DNA of 64,000 nt from assembly GCA_019973155.2 (NCBI GenBank), contig BPQB01000044.1, forward strand, positions 62,001 to 126,000. The letters run 5' to 3'. A program made the position numbers and the translations under genes. The DNA is from Phanerochaete sordida (taxonomy: Eukaryota > Basidiomycota > Agaricomycetes > Polyporales > Phanerochaetaceae). Under the pieces are notes generated by a model. It did not search any database, was not told the DNA's origin, and saw only the letters and a program-made list of their open reading frames with translations. Shown here one piece after another: positions 1-11,504 of this stretch; position 1 is the stretch's first letter; each line of letters opens with the position of its first letter.

Positions 1-860
1 ACTTATACCACCCGACGTGCTCTCAAAGTACCATCGCATCTTCGCGTTCAACCTTCGTCTTATGCGCGGTCAGTCCCTTCGTATTATTTGTTTTCCACGG
101 GTAGGGCTGACGCTCTATATTTTAGTGGAGAGCATTGTCAAAGCTCTCTTCCGCATGACACTCCGACGGGACACGAAGCAGCCCACCTTCGAGACCTTGG
201 CGTCCTCACGGCGACTGTTCCTCTACTTCCGCTTCATTGCACATACATTCGTCAACGCGCTTTCGTCATACGTATACGACACCGCGATCGGCGGTGCGTT
301 CCACGACTTCCTTACCTCCCTTTCCCCTTCCTCTGCCGACGAGCCACACCCACACCCTGCGTCGCACGAAACAAAGCCCCAAACGACCTCGGACGTATTC
401 GCGCTCGCGGAGCGCCACTCGATGCTGCTCGATGACATCCTCACCGCGTGTTTGCTGCGCGGCAACCAGAAGAGCGTGGGCGACGTCCTGCGCAGCGCTC
501 TCGAAGTCATTCTCAAGTTCGGGCTGCTCATGGCAGACCTGCACAACGGTAAGGTCCAGGAGTACGAGGCGGCGGAGCCGCTCGTGGAGCTCTTCGGTAC
601 ATTCAGGCGGAGGATGTTCGCCCTGGTGAGTGCGCTGTTCTAGTGCTGCGGACGCGAATGTTGACGAAATCCGAACGCAGCGGAGAGGATTGAAGGCAAT
701 GGTCGACAAGACGGCTGCGCTTGGGACCGCGGCGAGCGCAGAGGACGCATATTTTCGCGTCATCTCTGGTTCTTTGCCTCAAGTCGCGGCGAGACTCCAT
801 GATCTACTCACCCGTATCGAAGTACCCGAGACCTGGCAGGACTTACCGCCATCATTCTAA
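1..860 (+). CDS. Gamma-tubulin complex component (Spc97/Spc98 family), 3' end only
   Basis: This is the C-terminal part of a GCP-family protein, which binds gamma-tubulin and helps nucleate microtubules at the spindle pole body. The start lies outside the window. Visible exons join across introns at about 69-125 and 626-680 and end at a TAA at 858-860. Hallmarks of the family's C-terminal helical domain are a KYHRIFAFNLRLMR block, followed after the intron by VESIVKALFRM, and then HSMLLDDILTACLLR with GDVLRSALEVILKFGLLMADL. The gene converges on CDC6, with about 410 bases between the two stops. Which GCP (2 to 6) it is cannot be decided from this tail. Confidence 0.75.
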
Positions 861-1273
861 CATTACAGGAAGTAAGAGCAGGTATACCATAGAATAGCTT
901 AATACCGGTACAAATCTTGTAATTACACGCGTGGGGTAGAATCACAGTTCATTCCGCGAGTTCGGGTGTTACAAAACAACAAAAGCAATTACACGATGAT
1001 ATGGAGGACGATGGATATGAAGCGACGAGATAGCAGTGTACAATTGAGGCAGGGTTCATTGGGGTGTATGATGTTGTTGGAGACCGAATGAAGATGAGGC
1101 GAGATTGAAGCGATGAAGTAGATGCTAGTGACGATGGGACGCATAGGACAGACGAAGAAAGATGCACAAAAAATAACGGGATCGTGAACTCCAGAACGAC
1201 ACATGTGGGAATGCTTGAGAGGCTTCCAGTCGGTAAAGAGGATGCAGGTTTTGGGTAGTGGAATGGTAGACGG
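861..1273. other. Convergent intergenic spacer
   Basis: This AT-richer spacer lies between the stop codons of the gamma-tubulin complex gene and CDC6. It presumably carries both 3' ends. No gene or repeat was seen. Confidence 0.5.
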
Positions 1274-3394
1274 CTAAAGGGTATCCTGGTGACCGTCAGA
1301 CGAAGTCTTCGCCTTCGCATTGGTCTCGCGGACAATTTGGACGCGCTCCTTCTCGAAGACAACGCGGATTTCCTCCTCCATTGGATCATCGGCCGCAGGC
1401 GCTAGCGCATCGTTCTGGCCATCCACGATGCCGAGGCCACGAGTGACTTCATCCGTCCTGATACCCGGGATGAACTTGACTTCCTGCGCGCTGATCGCGG
1501 ACGAGCCCTTGGCACCTCCGAAGGAGATCGAGCGTGCAAGACTACGCTTGCCAGACTTGGTGGGAGTGGATGGAATGCTCGCCGCGCCAGATAGTTGGAG
1601 AAGGCCGACAGTCTCAAGAAGACCAAGGAGATCGCCAAACTCACTTCGCGAGACAGCGGTTAAAAGGCCTTCGTCCGAGCGCGATAGGATAGTCTTGTAG
1701 TAGCCAAACAGCTGGCCCGCATCCAGCGCCGCGCCCGAGGACACGTCGGCCAGACTTGAGGAGCGTTTGGTCGGCGTACGAGGGAATAGCGAAGGCGACG
1801 ATGCAGTTGAGCCACCAAGGGCCAGATTGGCATCCACTCGACGGCGCGCTAAAACCATGGCAAGTAAAACCAGGCGGGCTTGGAGGCCGAGCTCTCGGAC
1901 TTTGACAACGGTCTCGCTGTCAGACGCCTTCTTGGGGATAGCATTCATGGCTTTGGATGTGGAGGACGCGGGGCTGTAAGCCTTCAGGGCCGAGAGGACA
2001 TGAGTAGGTGTCACTGGGGGCGTAGAAACGTCGAGAGGGTTGAACACGTTGGGAGCCGAAGTGTTGACGGCAATGTTGATGGCACCACGGAGAACCTCGA
2101 AGACAGCACGAACATCGCCGGTCATGGCTGCGACCTTCTTCGTCAAGAGCATGAGGGTTGGGCGAGGCAAGAAGTTGTCAAGCGACTCGGACGAGGTCGA
2201 CTTCGCCGTGTCCTGCAGGGGTGCAAGGCGCTCCGAAACAATCTGCAAGAGCTCCTCGGGAGTATAAGGGGAGAAGTGCATGGTTTGAACACCAGCGAGA
2301 GCTTCCATAGACGCCGAGGTGGCAGATGAGGAGGAGGACAGGGTGTGCGTATTAGCGATGCCAATAAGGCGTAGCGACGTAGCGTGGGTCCGAGCGAGGG
2401 TAAACACAGAAGTCAACGCTTGTGATGACGAGGCGATATGGTCGATCTCGTCGAGCAGAACAAGGCTACAGGAACGTCAGCGTAATAAGGAGCTTGCATC
2501 GAGTGTTTACTGACCATTTGGCATTCTGCTCGTTGAGAAGCCTATCCACCGCCTGCAACGAGGTTTCTTTTGGTTTACGTCCACGACCAGACCTCTTTCC
2601 ACCTTTGCTGAGATCCTCTACGAGCCGAGCGTATAATGCCTCCACGTCATTCACTGCCATGCAGTTTACGGAGATCACCGATACTCCGGCGTCCGCAAGT
2701 TCGTCCCTCATGTCGCCGAGGACGGAGTTGACAAGTGCAGTCTTGCCTGTGCCAGGAGTACCAGAAACGTACAGGATAGAGGCATCATCCGCAGCTGGTG
2801 GCCCATCTTGCGACGCAGAGACGAAGGCCGAGACAAACCGGGTAATCACGTCGCGCTCACTGCGGCGCCCCGCCATATGGCCGACATGATTACAAGTTGG
2901 TCGGAGCAGTGCTCGCACGCGAGTCGAAATCGGCTGGAGTGAGTGGTGCGGGGATGGTGGAGGGGTGACAAGAGCCAGCTGAGAGATTGCGGTCGCGGGT
3001 GTAATCGGCTGCACCGTCGACACAGAGGCATGTTTGCGTGGGGCTTCACACGACGATATCTCAATACGCGCCCTCAGATTGGAAATGAGGGGGACTCACT
3101 GGTGCGTTTACGCGACGGCGTGAGCTGTTCTGAGCTCGATCGTCTTAATGAGCGGGCCACCCGAGGTGTCGTGGCGGGCGACCCTGAGATGGCCTCAACA
3201 CGGAAAGGAGGGACGTTTTCCTTGTTTCCATCGCCCTCATGTTCAGTAGAAGAGTGCTTAATGCGCTTTGCGGTGGGGGTCTGTTCTGGAGTCGGGGGTA
3301 AAGCGATATCGCATGGTGACGAGGCAAGCGACGACGCCGACGACGTATCTGAAGGAGCAGAACGCTTGCCAAGAACGGTGCTGCGAGTCTGCAT
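1274..3394 (-). CDS. CDC6: Cdc6 replication licensing ATPase
   Basis: Cdc6 is the AAA+ ATPase that, with ORC and Cdt1, loads the MCM helicase on origins in G1. The model has three exons, 3394-3100, 3043-2515 and 2465-1274, encoding 671 residues. The N-terminal 100 residues are a Ser/Thr/Pro-rich, basic tail typical of CDK-regulated Cdc6. The ATPase core follows: Walker A SGTPGTGKTALVN, then Walker B LVLLDEID, which is created exactly by the second splice, then a sensor-1 segment RLIGIANT. A C-terminal winged-helix region follows. The first intron needs an AAG acceptor to keep frame, so that junction is less certain. Orc1 is a relative, but there is no BAH domain and the size fits Cdc6. Confidence 0.85.
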
Positions 3395-3559
3395 GGCTTT
3401 TGGAGGTCGCAGTAGACGACGAGCAGATGTGAAAAGGTGGCGAGGAAGGGGGGGAGGGGGCGTCGTCGCCGTGTCTGGGAGCGAGCAGATGAGAAAACAA
3501 GATGGCGGCTAATTAACGGCCGGCGGAGTTGACACGGATTTGATCTCCGCTCAGATTCA

Positions 3560-3587
3560 ACGCGTCGCGTCGACGCGTCGACACGTG
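3560..3587 (-). promoter_or_regulatory. Two MCB (ACGCGT) boxes and an E-box upstream of CDC6
   Basis: ACGCGT occurs at 3560-3565 and 3573-3578, and CACGTG at 3582-3587, about 165-195 bases upstream of the CDC6 start codon. ACGCGT is the MBF (Mbp1-Swi6) site that drives G1/S genes in ascomycete yeasts, and CDC6 is a usual target. The region is shared with the divergent gene that starts at 3881. Function is inferred from motif and position only. Confidence 0.5.
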
Positions 3588-3880
3588 ACCGGCGTCTAGG
3601 CATACGGGCGTCTTTCACACGACGGGCGCTGCCAAATGCGGCAATGTGGTTTGTGGTCGGTCTTAGAGTGGAATTTGACTCTCACCACGCCGAGCGTTGC
3701 CAGCTTTCTCTTCGCACGCAGTAATGCTTCCGTCACAGCCTTGGCCATATATCTTGTGTCTTTTGCTTCTATGTGATTTACACAGGCGAGCCGGGACCAT
3801 GCCGTCGACGAGCTTATATTCTCGTCCCCTAGTACGGAGCAGCTCGTCGCTCCCGTTCTCCCACTCGCTTGCCCTCATCC

Positions 3881-4992
3881 ATGCAGCGGAACGAAATCCT
3901 ACATTTTTTGCTCCTCTTGCTATTTGCTAGCCTAGCGGTCGCAGATGGCTGTGACGACAACACGCGTCGTCGGTGCGGGTTACAAATACCTTCGCAAGCC
4001 AAATAGTATACTAACTGACCACCTGCTTATACTTGAAGGAGGGACGACAGCGACAATGGGGATAGTTGTTCTTCGTCCAGTCATCACTCTAGCCGCACTT
4101 CAAGCTCGACTAGCGGCCTCTCAAGCGCCACAGGGACGCCTCTCAACGATTCCGACAAACACTCCAGTTCCCACGGAGGGGTGAGTGGAGGAGCCATCGC
4201 GGGCATTGTGGTCGGCGTCGGTGAGAGAGCCCTCAGTGGGCATTGATTCCGCACGCTGAAGCTGTGACAGTCCTAGGATCTCTACTGCTGCTTTTGATCC
4301 TGTTTTGGCTGCATCGTAAGCGCAGGCAGCAGCGTGTGAGACTCGAAGACGGCACAGCAGTCTTGGCCGCAGCCTCCCAGGGAATCCGAGGACCGCATGG
4401 TGCCCACGCCACGGGCTCTGCTTCCGCCATGCGAACATATGGGAACATGCCTCCAAGTACCGCGGAAGTTGGTTCCGGCGCTGTCATGCCCCTTGTCGCA
4501 GCGGCTGCACTAGCCTCCCGCGGGAAACAGCCCTCAGGAGCAAATATTACGCGTTCAGCAACGAGGTCCTCGCTCCCAAACCCATATGACGCCAACGACG
4601 AGCCGCTCCTCGCAAACACGAACAGAGTCAATCGCGACCGAGACTTGCCGCCTACCCCTGCGCATTACGCCAACGCGCCAACTACAAGTCTGTCTGGCTC
4701 CCCATCTTCTTTCCCGGCCGCATCGGACGCAAACGTTGCAGCCTTCCTGGCACGGGAGAATACGAATCGAACCACGAGAACTTCAGCAAGCACTTTGCAC
4801 GACGAAATGGCGGCCTATCAGAAGCGACTCGAGGCGCATCACGAGAAAGAGATGCAGGTGCGCGACGACCACAGCGTCGATGGGCCAAGCAGCATGATGC
4901 CCCTTGAGCCCCCTCCAGAATACCGGGAGTCAATACCAACTGGAAGCACGAGCGACCTGGGGGAGATGAGCCATGGGACGGTAGGACACTGA
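3881..4992 (+). CDS. Secreted-tail single-pass membrane protein, function unknown
   Basis: I assemble three exons, 3881-4005, 4051-4220 and 4271-4992, giving 338 residues. The start is the ATG followed by a signal peptide (LLLLLFASLAVA). After it come a short Cys-containing segment and a Ser/Thr-rich extracellular stretch (about residues 45-90). The junction SGGAIAGIVVGV plus VLGSLLLLLILFW forms one transmembrane helix, restored by the second splice, followed by the stop-transfer HRKRRQQR. The cytosolic tail is long and disordered, with a helical segment near MAAYQKRLEAHHEKEM and a final EPPPEYRE PY-type motif. This is the layout of fungal wall-stress-sensor or SKG6-like proteins, but no specific family is recognised. 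It diverges from CDC6. Confidence 0.65.
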
Positions 4993-5096
4993 GGACGGCA
5001 CCGAGGATTGATAGCGAAGGGGGTTGTACAGACATTGGTCCACTGAACATTCTCGTTTCAACGCTACATTGATGGTCATGGTAGTTTGCTTCTCTT

Positions 5097-7162
5097 TTAC
5101 TGCGAGGCAGAGTTTCGTGTCGCGTTGTATATCCCTTGGTTGATGACGCTGACGACATAGTCCAGTAGTGTATTGGTAGAAAGCTGTCTTGGCTCATCCT
5201 CCATGGCCTCCTCGGACGAAGTTTGCTGAGAACTCGCTGTCGCGTCCGTTGTTGACAAAATCTCGATCTCCGCTTTACGGTGGCTGTGCAACATGTGTTG
5301 TAGCTCTTTCCTGTGTAGAGTCGTCATGTTCAGGTCATAATGTAGATGGATAGCCAGACGCACTTCCACTTCCTGGGCAGATTATCTCTTCGCAGTATTG
5401 ACAACGCCTGATATTTGTCGGTCATGTCAAATTCGAGAGTCCTATACGCTCCTTACCTTTTTATGGTCGTGTTTGGTTAGAAGTATCATTGCATCCCTGG
5501 TGAGCCCAAGTCTGAGGGAGGTTGTCTACAGTCAGCTTCGCAATATACTCGAAAACCCTTCGAACATACGTAGATATATCGCTGCTTCGGAGCCCACCCC
5601 ATGTGACACGTGGTGCGACGAGGGATTCATTCTCGTGCGTCATACTTGCGCTGCCATACTTGTAGACAGACATAATGTCAAGGCCGTAAGGATCGCAATC
5701 GACCAGGGCGATGATCGGTACCCTGTCAACATGTCACGCACTCGCATGGGGCGTTAGTGGTAGCACAGAAAAAACGTACGAATGGGGTAGATTTTCGGAC
5801 AAAGTAGATACGAGCTGACGGGTTGCGAGATCAGGATAGCCTTTTCCCTGAGACAAGGTTCAGCGTCACGTAACGGGTCGACGAACGAAGCGAACAGTTA
5901 TGAGAAGGCCCGGGCCCGGTAGGTCTGGATGTTCAGCCAGGTTCAGACGGCAGATAGTCTGGTAGACAGCCTGGAAGCACTGTTAAAGCCTCGACAAGCC
6001 CCTCCGATCAAACAACGCACCTCTTTCTCTATAACGAGCACCCACGACAGATCGTCGTCCACTTCAAACCGCTCTATCTCTTCAGATAGCGGTATCAGTG
6101 TATTCTATCGGTGGTCAAGTGGTTGGCCCTGTTGTACATGTAATGGAGGCGCGGCGCGTACCTCGGCAGGGTTGATTGTGACGGGCTCGTCTGTATTGTG
6201 AATATATATAGTCAGGCCCTTCCCCGAGACGAGCCCTTTCGACGAAGCTCGCTATCTCCGAACTCAGCGTTTCATAGTACCCTACGAAAGGGACGCACTC
6301 ACGACATTAAGGTCGGCGCGTCGCACCCCGAGTGTAGCAGCGATATCGTCCACGAGCTAATAGACAGCAGCCGTCAGGCTCGTAGGGCGGCGTCTCTGTG
6401 ATGGGACCGTACCTTGTTGATGACGGCCTGCGAGCCAAAGAGCGGGACGTCCTTGTAATACATGTCTCTGTTCACAGCTGTCAGTCAAAGAGCGCATGTA
6501 CCCACCATTCAATACGCGCCGTTTCGTAGTTGGTACTCCAGTTACCACAGCTTCATGCATCAAGTCCAGCGCTTTCATGACTTGCGCTACGCAGATGGCC
6601 GTGTCAGTCCCCCGTTGTACAGGCAAGCTAAAGAACCCACCGATTGCCCGAGTACCTGGATGTTTCGAACCGAGAGGAAAGACGAGTTGGCGCATCGAAG
6701 CCGTCCTGCAGAAATTCCAGAACATGAATGGTGTAAGTGGATGTATGCGTACCCGTCCTCCTGCGGGGGCTTCCGTCGATCGGCCAGACTGAGGGTAACC
6801 TTGCTTCGGCTCTGCCAGGATCCCGAGTCATCTGGGGATGGAAACGCCTTGGACACTTGTCGTAGAAAGGTAAGAATCAGCGCCTCGAGACCGGAGATGA
6901 CGAATAAGCTGGGTATATGCGTGATGAGCTCCATCGCGGAATGCGGAACGCAAGTTTATGCGCACCGAGAGTCGTCTTCGCCTTCGCTGTCTTCATCCAT
7001 ACCCTCAGGGAGAGCGTCTTCGTTCTCGTCGTCCTGAACCTCAGCAGTGTCTTCGGTAATTGTGTCACCTAAGGGGAGGGCATCCGGGCCACCGGCAGGG
7101 TCTACCATGTCGACCTCCGCATTGTCTGACGCGAAGACATCTTCCAATCTGCATGAGTCCAT
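5097..7162 (-). CDS. SPO11: Spo11 meiotic double-strand-break transesterase
   Basis: Spo11 is the topoisomerase VI A-like protein that makes programmed breaks to start meiotic recombination. The gene is split into roughly a dozen small exons. Splicing restores the family landmarks in order: SLADRRKPP; MRQLVFPLGSKHP; ALDLMHEAVVTGVPTTKR joined to RDMYYKDVPLFGSQAVINK, which carries the catalytic tyrosine (around 6440-6460); LVDDIAATLGVRRADLNV; then the Toprim half with SEEIERFEVDD, GKGYPDLATRQLV and ALVDCDPYGLDIM. The C-terminus has KKALSILRRDNLPRKW and a KAEIEIL helix. The start at 7162 (MDSCRLEDVF) is the last ATG before the acidic N-terminus; an upstream in-frame ATG at 7300 probably lies in the leader. 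The catalytic residues look intact, so the gene appears functional. Confidence 0.9.
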
Positions 7163-7376
7163 GGTGCGGATGAGTGTGAACAGGGAATCCGGATGAGGGG
7201 GCGCGGGGCCAGAGTCGCGTCGAGTAGTCCTTCTGTCACGCTGTGACAAAGCGCGCAATGGCCACAAATGTAAGGACGAAGGACGATAATTCAAGCTCAA
7301 AGCCTGAGACTATGCACATGTCAACCCATAAATGCAAACAAGACACAGGATAAAACGTAGCCGCAGCGTGCGTTCC

Positions 7377-8578
7377 CTAAATCCAATTGGGCACCTCCAG
7401 CTCGAACCACTCCGGAAGCTTGCGCCAGAACTCCTCGCGTATCGCCTCTACGATCGAACCAAAGTCCATCCTGCATGCTTCGCACGCGCGAATCGCGGCC
7501 TTGTTCTCCGTGCCAGGCGCGTCCTCGCGCGTTTGCATAAGGAGGCTGTCCTGAATCGCAAAGAGTGGGTCCGAGTTACGATTGAGCACTAGACCGTTGA
7601 CATCGCGTATGAGCGAGTAGGTGACAGCCTCGAAAGCCATCTGGCAGCGGCGCTTGCGCGAGGGCTGAAGCTCGTTGCGGTTGTGGCAGAACTCCGCAGG
7701 CACGCGGCCCTCGAGCTCCTTGACGATGAACGTGGAGAAGTAGCGGGCAGCTTGCTCCTTGCCTCGGAAGATACGGAAGAGGTCGTGGTTCGAGAGGATA
7801 TAAGCGCGTCCAGTGCAGGGGTCGATGTGGTCGGCAGCCAATTGGCTAGGGAGAAAGCGTGAAAGGTCGTAGAAAGCAGAGGGTAGCAACTCTGGAGCAC
7901 CAGCATCCCGTGCGAGGGCGATGACCATTCTGTTACAATGAGCATGGGACTCGCCAGCGGCTGACTAGACTCACGATGGGTGGGGCAGCCCTGGGCGTGG
8001 AATATACACACCAGCCACATTAGTGGTGTTCTTCTCGCGAACTTCCCACTGCGCAAGGGTCGTAGGCCACCAGAGGAGAAGTTGCTTCAGGGCCTTCTCA
8101 CGCAAAGCCGATATCTTGAACTGCGTTGCGAGCGTGAGAAGCACAGAAAGCACCCTGAAGTCGCTAGTTTCGGGCTGCTCGGACAGCCTCCATTCGCATT
8201 TCAGTTCTCGGAGCCATACGACATAGTACTTGAGTAGAGCACTCACCCATAAAGATGCTTCAACAGAATATAAACTTCGTCAGGAGGATGCATCAGCCTC
8301 AAAATGGGGCGACCTTCCAACGACTGAGAGAGCTCTTCCTTAGCTGGAGACTCGGCCATCTCTGCCAGTACAGTCGAGTGACGGAAGAGGACGCTGCGGT
8401 GCACCAGAAAGTATCGGTGTCCACATAGCACGGCAAGGTTGCCGTCTTCGAAGGAGAGTTCCGGATGTCTATTGGGAACTTCGTAGGATGCTTCGGAACG
8501 TCCATTGGTGTCGACGAGCGGCGAGTGGGCGTTGGAGCTGAAGTCCTGCACTTGTTCATTCAAGAGAAGCGTGGCCAT
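7377..8578 (-). CDS. BTB/POZ domain protein
   Basis: Three exon blocks (about 8578-8250, 8230-7985 and 7928-7377) share the usual build of the large basidiomycete BTB family. A BTB fold lies at about residues 35-115: FEDGNLAVLCGHRYFLVHRS, then VLAEM, then a DEVYILLKHLYG helix. It is followed by an alpha-helical middle (VLSVLLTLATQFKISALREKALKQL) and a C-terminal region rich in Cys and Trp. BTB domains mediate dimerisation and often Cullin-3 adaptor work, but no substrate-binding domain can be named here. The start at 8578 is the first ATG of the BTB frame. It is divergent from the RGG-box gene at 9039. Confidence 0.75.
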
Positions 8579-9038
8579 GATGCTTGCCGGAGGACGCGAG
8601 GAGGAGAGAGGAGAGAGAGAAGAGAGGGCTGCACTGCAGGCTAGCTTTGAGGCGTTCCAATGTCAGCCGCGGATTTGCCCCTGCGGCTGTCCTCCGCACG
8701 CGCATCGTTGCCAGCCGCGATACCCACAAGGTGTTTAGTGAAGTGACGAGATATGTGGCAACGAGGGTCCCGTAGGTCCCAGTAGAGCGAAACATGAGCC
8801 AAATTCTCGCACAAGAAGACTGAGGATGCATGTGAGGTCAGACGACCGGAACGCGAGGCAAAATGAATCGAGACGAGGAGATGGGATGTCTGGAAGCGCT
8901 GTGGAGGAACGGAAGGTCGCGTGGCGCTCGCGTGGCTACATGCATTGCGTTGGCGTCACCGCCGAACTCTACCCAAGCGTCCGCGTACACACAAGCCCAG
9001 GAGCCCCAGCGAAGCAGCCAGCAACTACCACGTCGACC

Positions 9039-10978
9039 ATGTCTGCCTCCCCAGCGACGCCGTCCATCCGCATAGTCCCTGGCGCGCCTCCTCCGCCCCC
9101 GGCCTCCAAAAGCAAGAGCAAGAAGAAGAAGTCCGGCGCGAAGAAGTCGTCTGACCAGGGCGAGGACCATGTTGTCGTCCCCGACGCGCATACAGCCGCC
9201 TTCATCGACCATGCACCTTCCGAGTCGGACGTGAAGGAAGGATCCATCGCTCCGTCTCTCGTTGCGCGCCAGGAAAGCCTTCCTCCGGTGTCTCCTGGAG
9301 GTGCAGACGAGTCGAAAGCGAGTCCTATCGTGGACATGCTGAACAAGCGGATGAAGGCCACTAATAAGAAGATTGTCGGTGTCGTGCCATTTCTGCCTCG
9401 ATCCACAATAGACATGCACAACTATGTCTAACACGAGACCCCTAGATCCGCATCCAAAGCTACTCTACCACGCCAGCGGAGAAGCTTAACGAGGACCAAA
9501 AGCGTACCTTGAAGACCCTTCCCGTGCTCGAGGGTATTTACAAGGAGCTTGAGGAAGTCAAGAAAGTCATCGAGGTACGACCCTACTCCCTCTACCATAC
9601 GCCCCGCTAAATGTGTGGTAGGTTCACGAAGCCGAGGTGTCTCGCGAACAATCCCGGAGCCGTGAAGAAGCTGCAAAGCTTGAAGACCAGCGGATACAAG
9701 ATGCCATAGCCTCTGCCGCGGTAAATAGGAGGCGTTCTTACCGTGATGATCGACGTCTTGAATATTCGTCGTATGCCAGAACACGCACTCTCGTCGCACT
9801 GCAGACTTGCTCTCGTTCATTACCCTTCACTCGGCCTTGGCTACTGGAAATCCTGCTGCCGTAGCCCTCAACCTTCTCGAGAGCGAGACCGCGGCTGTCT
9901 TCTCCGCTATCGAAGCGCTCCTCGGAAACGACCTCGAGAGGAAGTCCGACATCATAAACGGCTTCCTCACCGGCGAAGGTTCTTACCAGGATGTTCCGTG
10001 TGAGTTCTTGGATATCCTGCGTCACCTATCAACTCATAGCTTGCAGACTCCCGCTTCTCCGATATCACGTACGCATTCCTGAACCCTAGGGTTCCGACAC
10101 CACCTGTGGAACCTGAGTTCCTCGCAAGCGAAACGCCTATCGAGGCTGCCGCTGCTGATGTCGCGGTTGGTGGACTGCCTTCCACGATCGCTCCCACAGC
10201 AAGCTTCCAGTTTGTTCAGGAGGATGAGCTCGCCGATGAGGAAGAGGCTTTGGAAGAAGCCCTCGCGGAAGCCATCGGTGAGGAGGCGCCGGCCGATGTA
10301 GAACTCACAGAGACGATCACCGAGGTCACAGTGAATGGACACACTGTGATTGAGGACACTGTCACTGTGACCACGACAACGGAGGTAAAGACATGCCTGT
10401 ATCCTTGCGAAGCCTCTATACTGATTTCAAGCATCAGGTGCCTGCTGAGGCATCTGCAGGCTTGAACTGGGCTGAGTCCGAGGATGACGGCGGACTTCCG
10501 TCCCTGGCGTCGTTGCACGACCGGTTCGGTTCGTCAGCAACTGGAACACCTGCAGCTGCGCCCGAGCCACTGCCATCTGACACACCTGCGCACAATGGCA
10601 ACGCCCCGGCCCCCAATACACGGGCTTCTGAAGACGATGGTTTCCAGGCCGCGAGCCGCGGTGGACGAGGACGCGGCCGAGGAGGCTACCGTGGCGGTGA
10701 TCGCGGAGGATACAGGGGAGGTTTCCGTGGCGGCGAGCGTGGCGGTCGTGGCGAGCACCGTGGAGAGCACCGGGGTGGCCGTGGCTTCCGTGGGGGAGAC
10801 CGTGGGGGCTACCGCGGCAGGGGATCTGGCGACTGGCGTGGCGGTGAGGGCGGTGAATACCGTGGACGCGGCAGAGGTCGTGGCCGTGGTGGTGCGTCTC
10901 TTCGTTTACATACTGCATGCATCTCATTGATTCTCGCTTGTAGGCTCAGAACCACGAGGCGGTGCCGTCCCCGCATGA
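9039..10978 (+). CDS. RGG-box RNA-binding protein, Caprin-like
   Basis: After a Pro/Lys-rich N-terminus the exons encode VDMLNKRMKATNKKI, then EKLNEDQKRTLKTLPVLEG and an Arg/Glu-rich coiled coil (KKVIEVHEAEVSREQSRSRE). This resembles the HR1 region of animal Caprin-1 in order and wording. An Ala/Leu-rich helical part follows (LLSFITLHSALATGNPAAVA), then the short motif SFQFVQEDEL, an acidic stretch and a long C-terminal RGG box (about 10650-10890) made of GGYRGGDRGG and GGERGGRGE repeats. The last intron ends at 10943 and the stop is at 10976-10978. RGG boxes bind RNA and promote condensates, so a role in mRNP granules is inferred. Family membership rests on my reading of weak similarity. Confidence 0.6.
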
Positions 10979-11504
10979 TGACCCGAGTCTGGGGCACGAT
11001 GCATCAATCCCGGGGAAGCCTGGAGGCCGCTTGGAGGAAGGATGGTCTCAACGCGCGTGGAGCGTGACGGCTATGCAGCCCAAAATTCTTGTGCGACACT
11101 GCTGAATTTGCCCTAAAGTATTGATGACCCTGTATTCTCCTCGCTTATAGTGACGAATACATACTCGTTTCTTACGACGTTCTCCACGGACCAGAGCGCG
11201 CCGGCCCGACGGGCAGTGCCCCATGACGGGCGCCTACATGACGCCACGCCGCCCTTGGTCGCGTGGCAGATGCCTTTCTCGGTGTTGAGCTCAAATCTGC
11301 CTCTCGTCTCGTCTGCAGCCCGCGTCCGCCTTCCGCCCCTCGCCTTCTGTCTTGCTCTCGACACGCCGTACCCCACATCTTTTCTAGTCCTCCGCGTCTG
11401 CCGCGCGGTCTCCGACGTCTTTGCGACCTCATTCCTGGTGTCTGCTCGCCAAACGCTCCTTGCATCGGTTACATGCGCCTGGGCCGCTGCGCGACACTAG
11501 GTTC

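Noticed and set aside
10650..10890. The RGG-coding stretch as a DNA tandem repeat or minisatellite
   Set aside because: The repetition follows the Gly-Gly-Arg protein motif with varied codons, so it is better explained by coding constraint.
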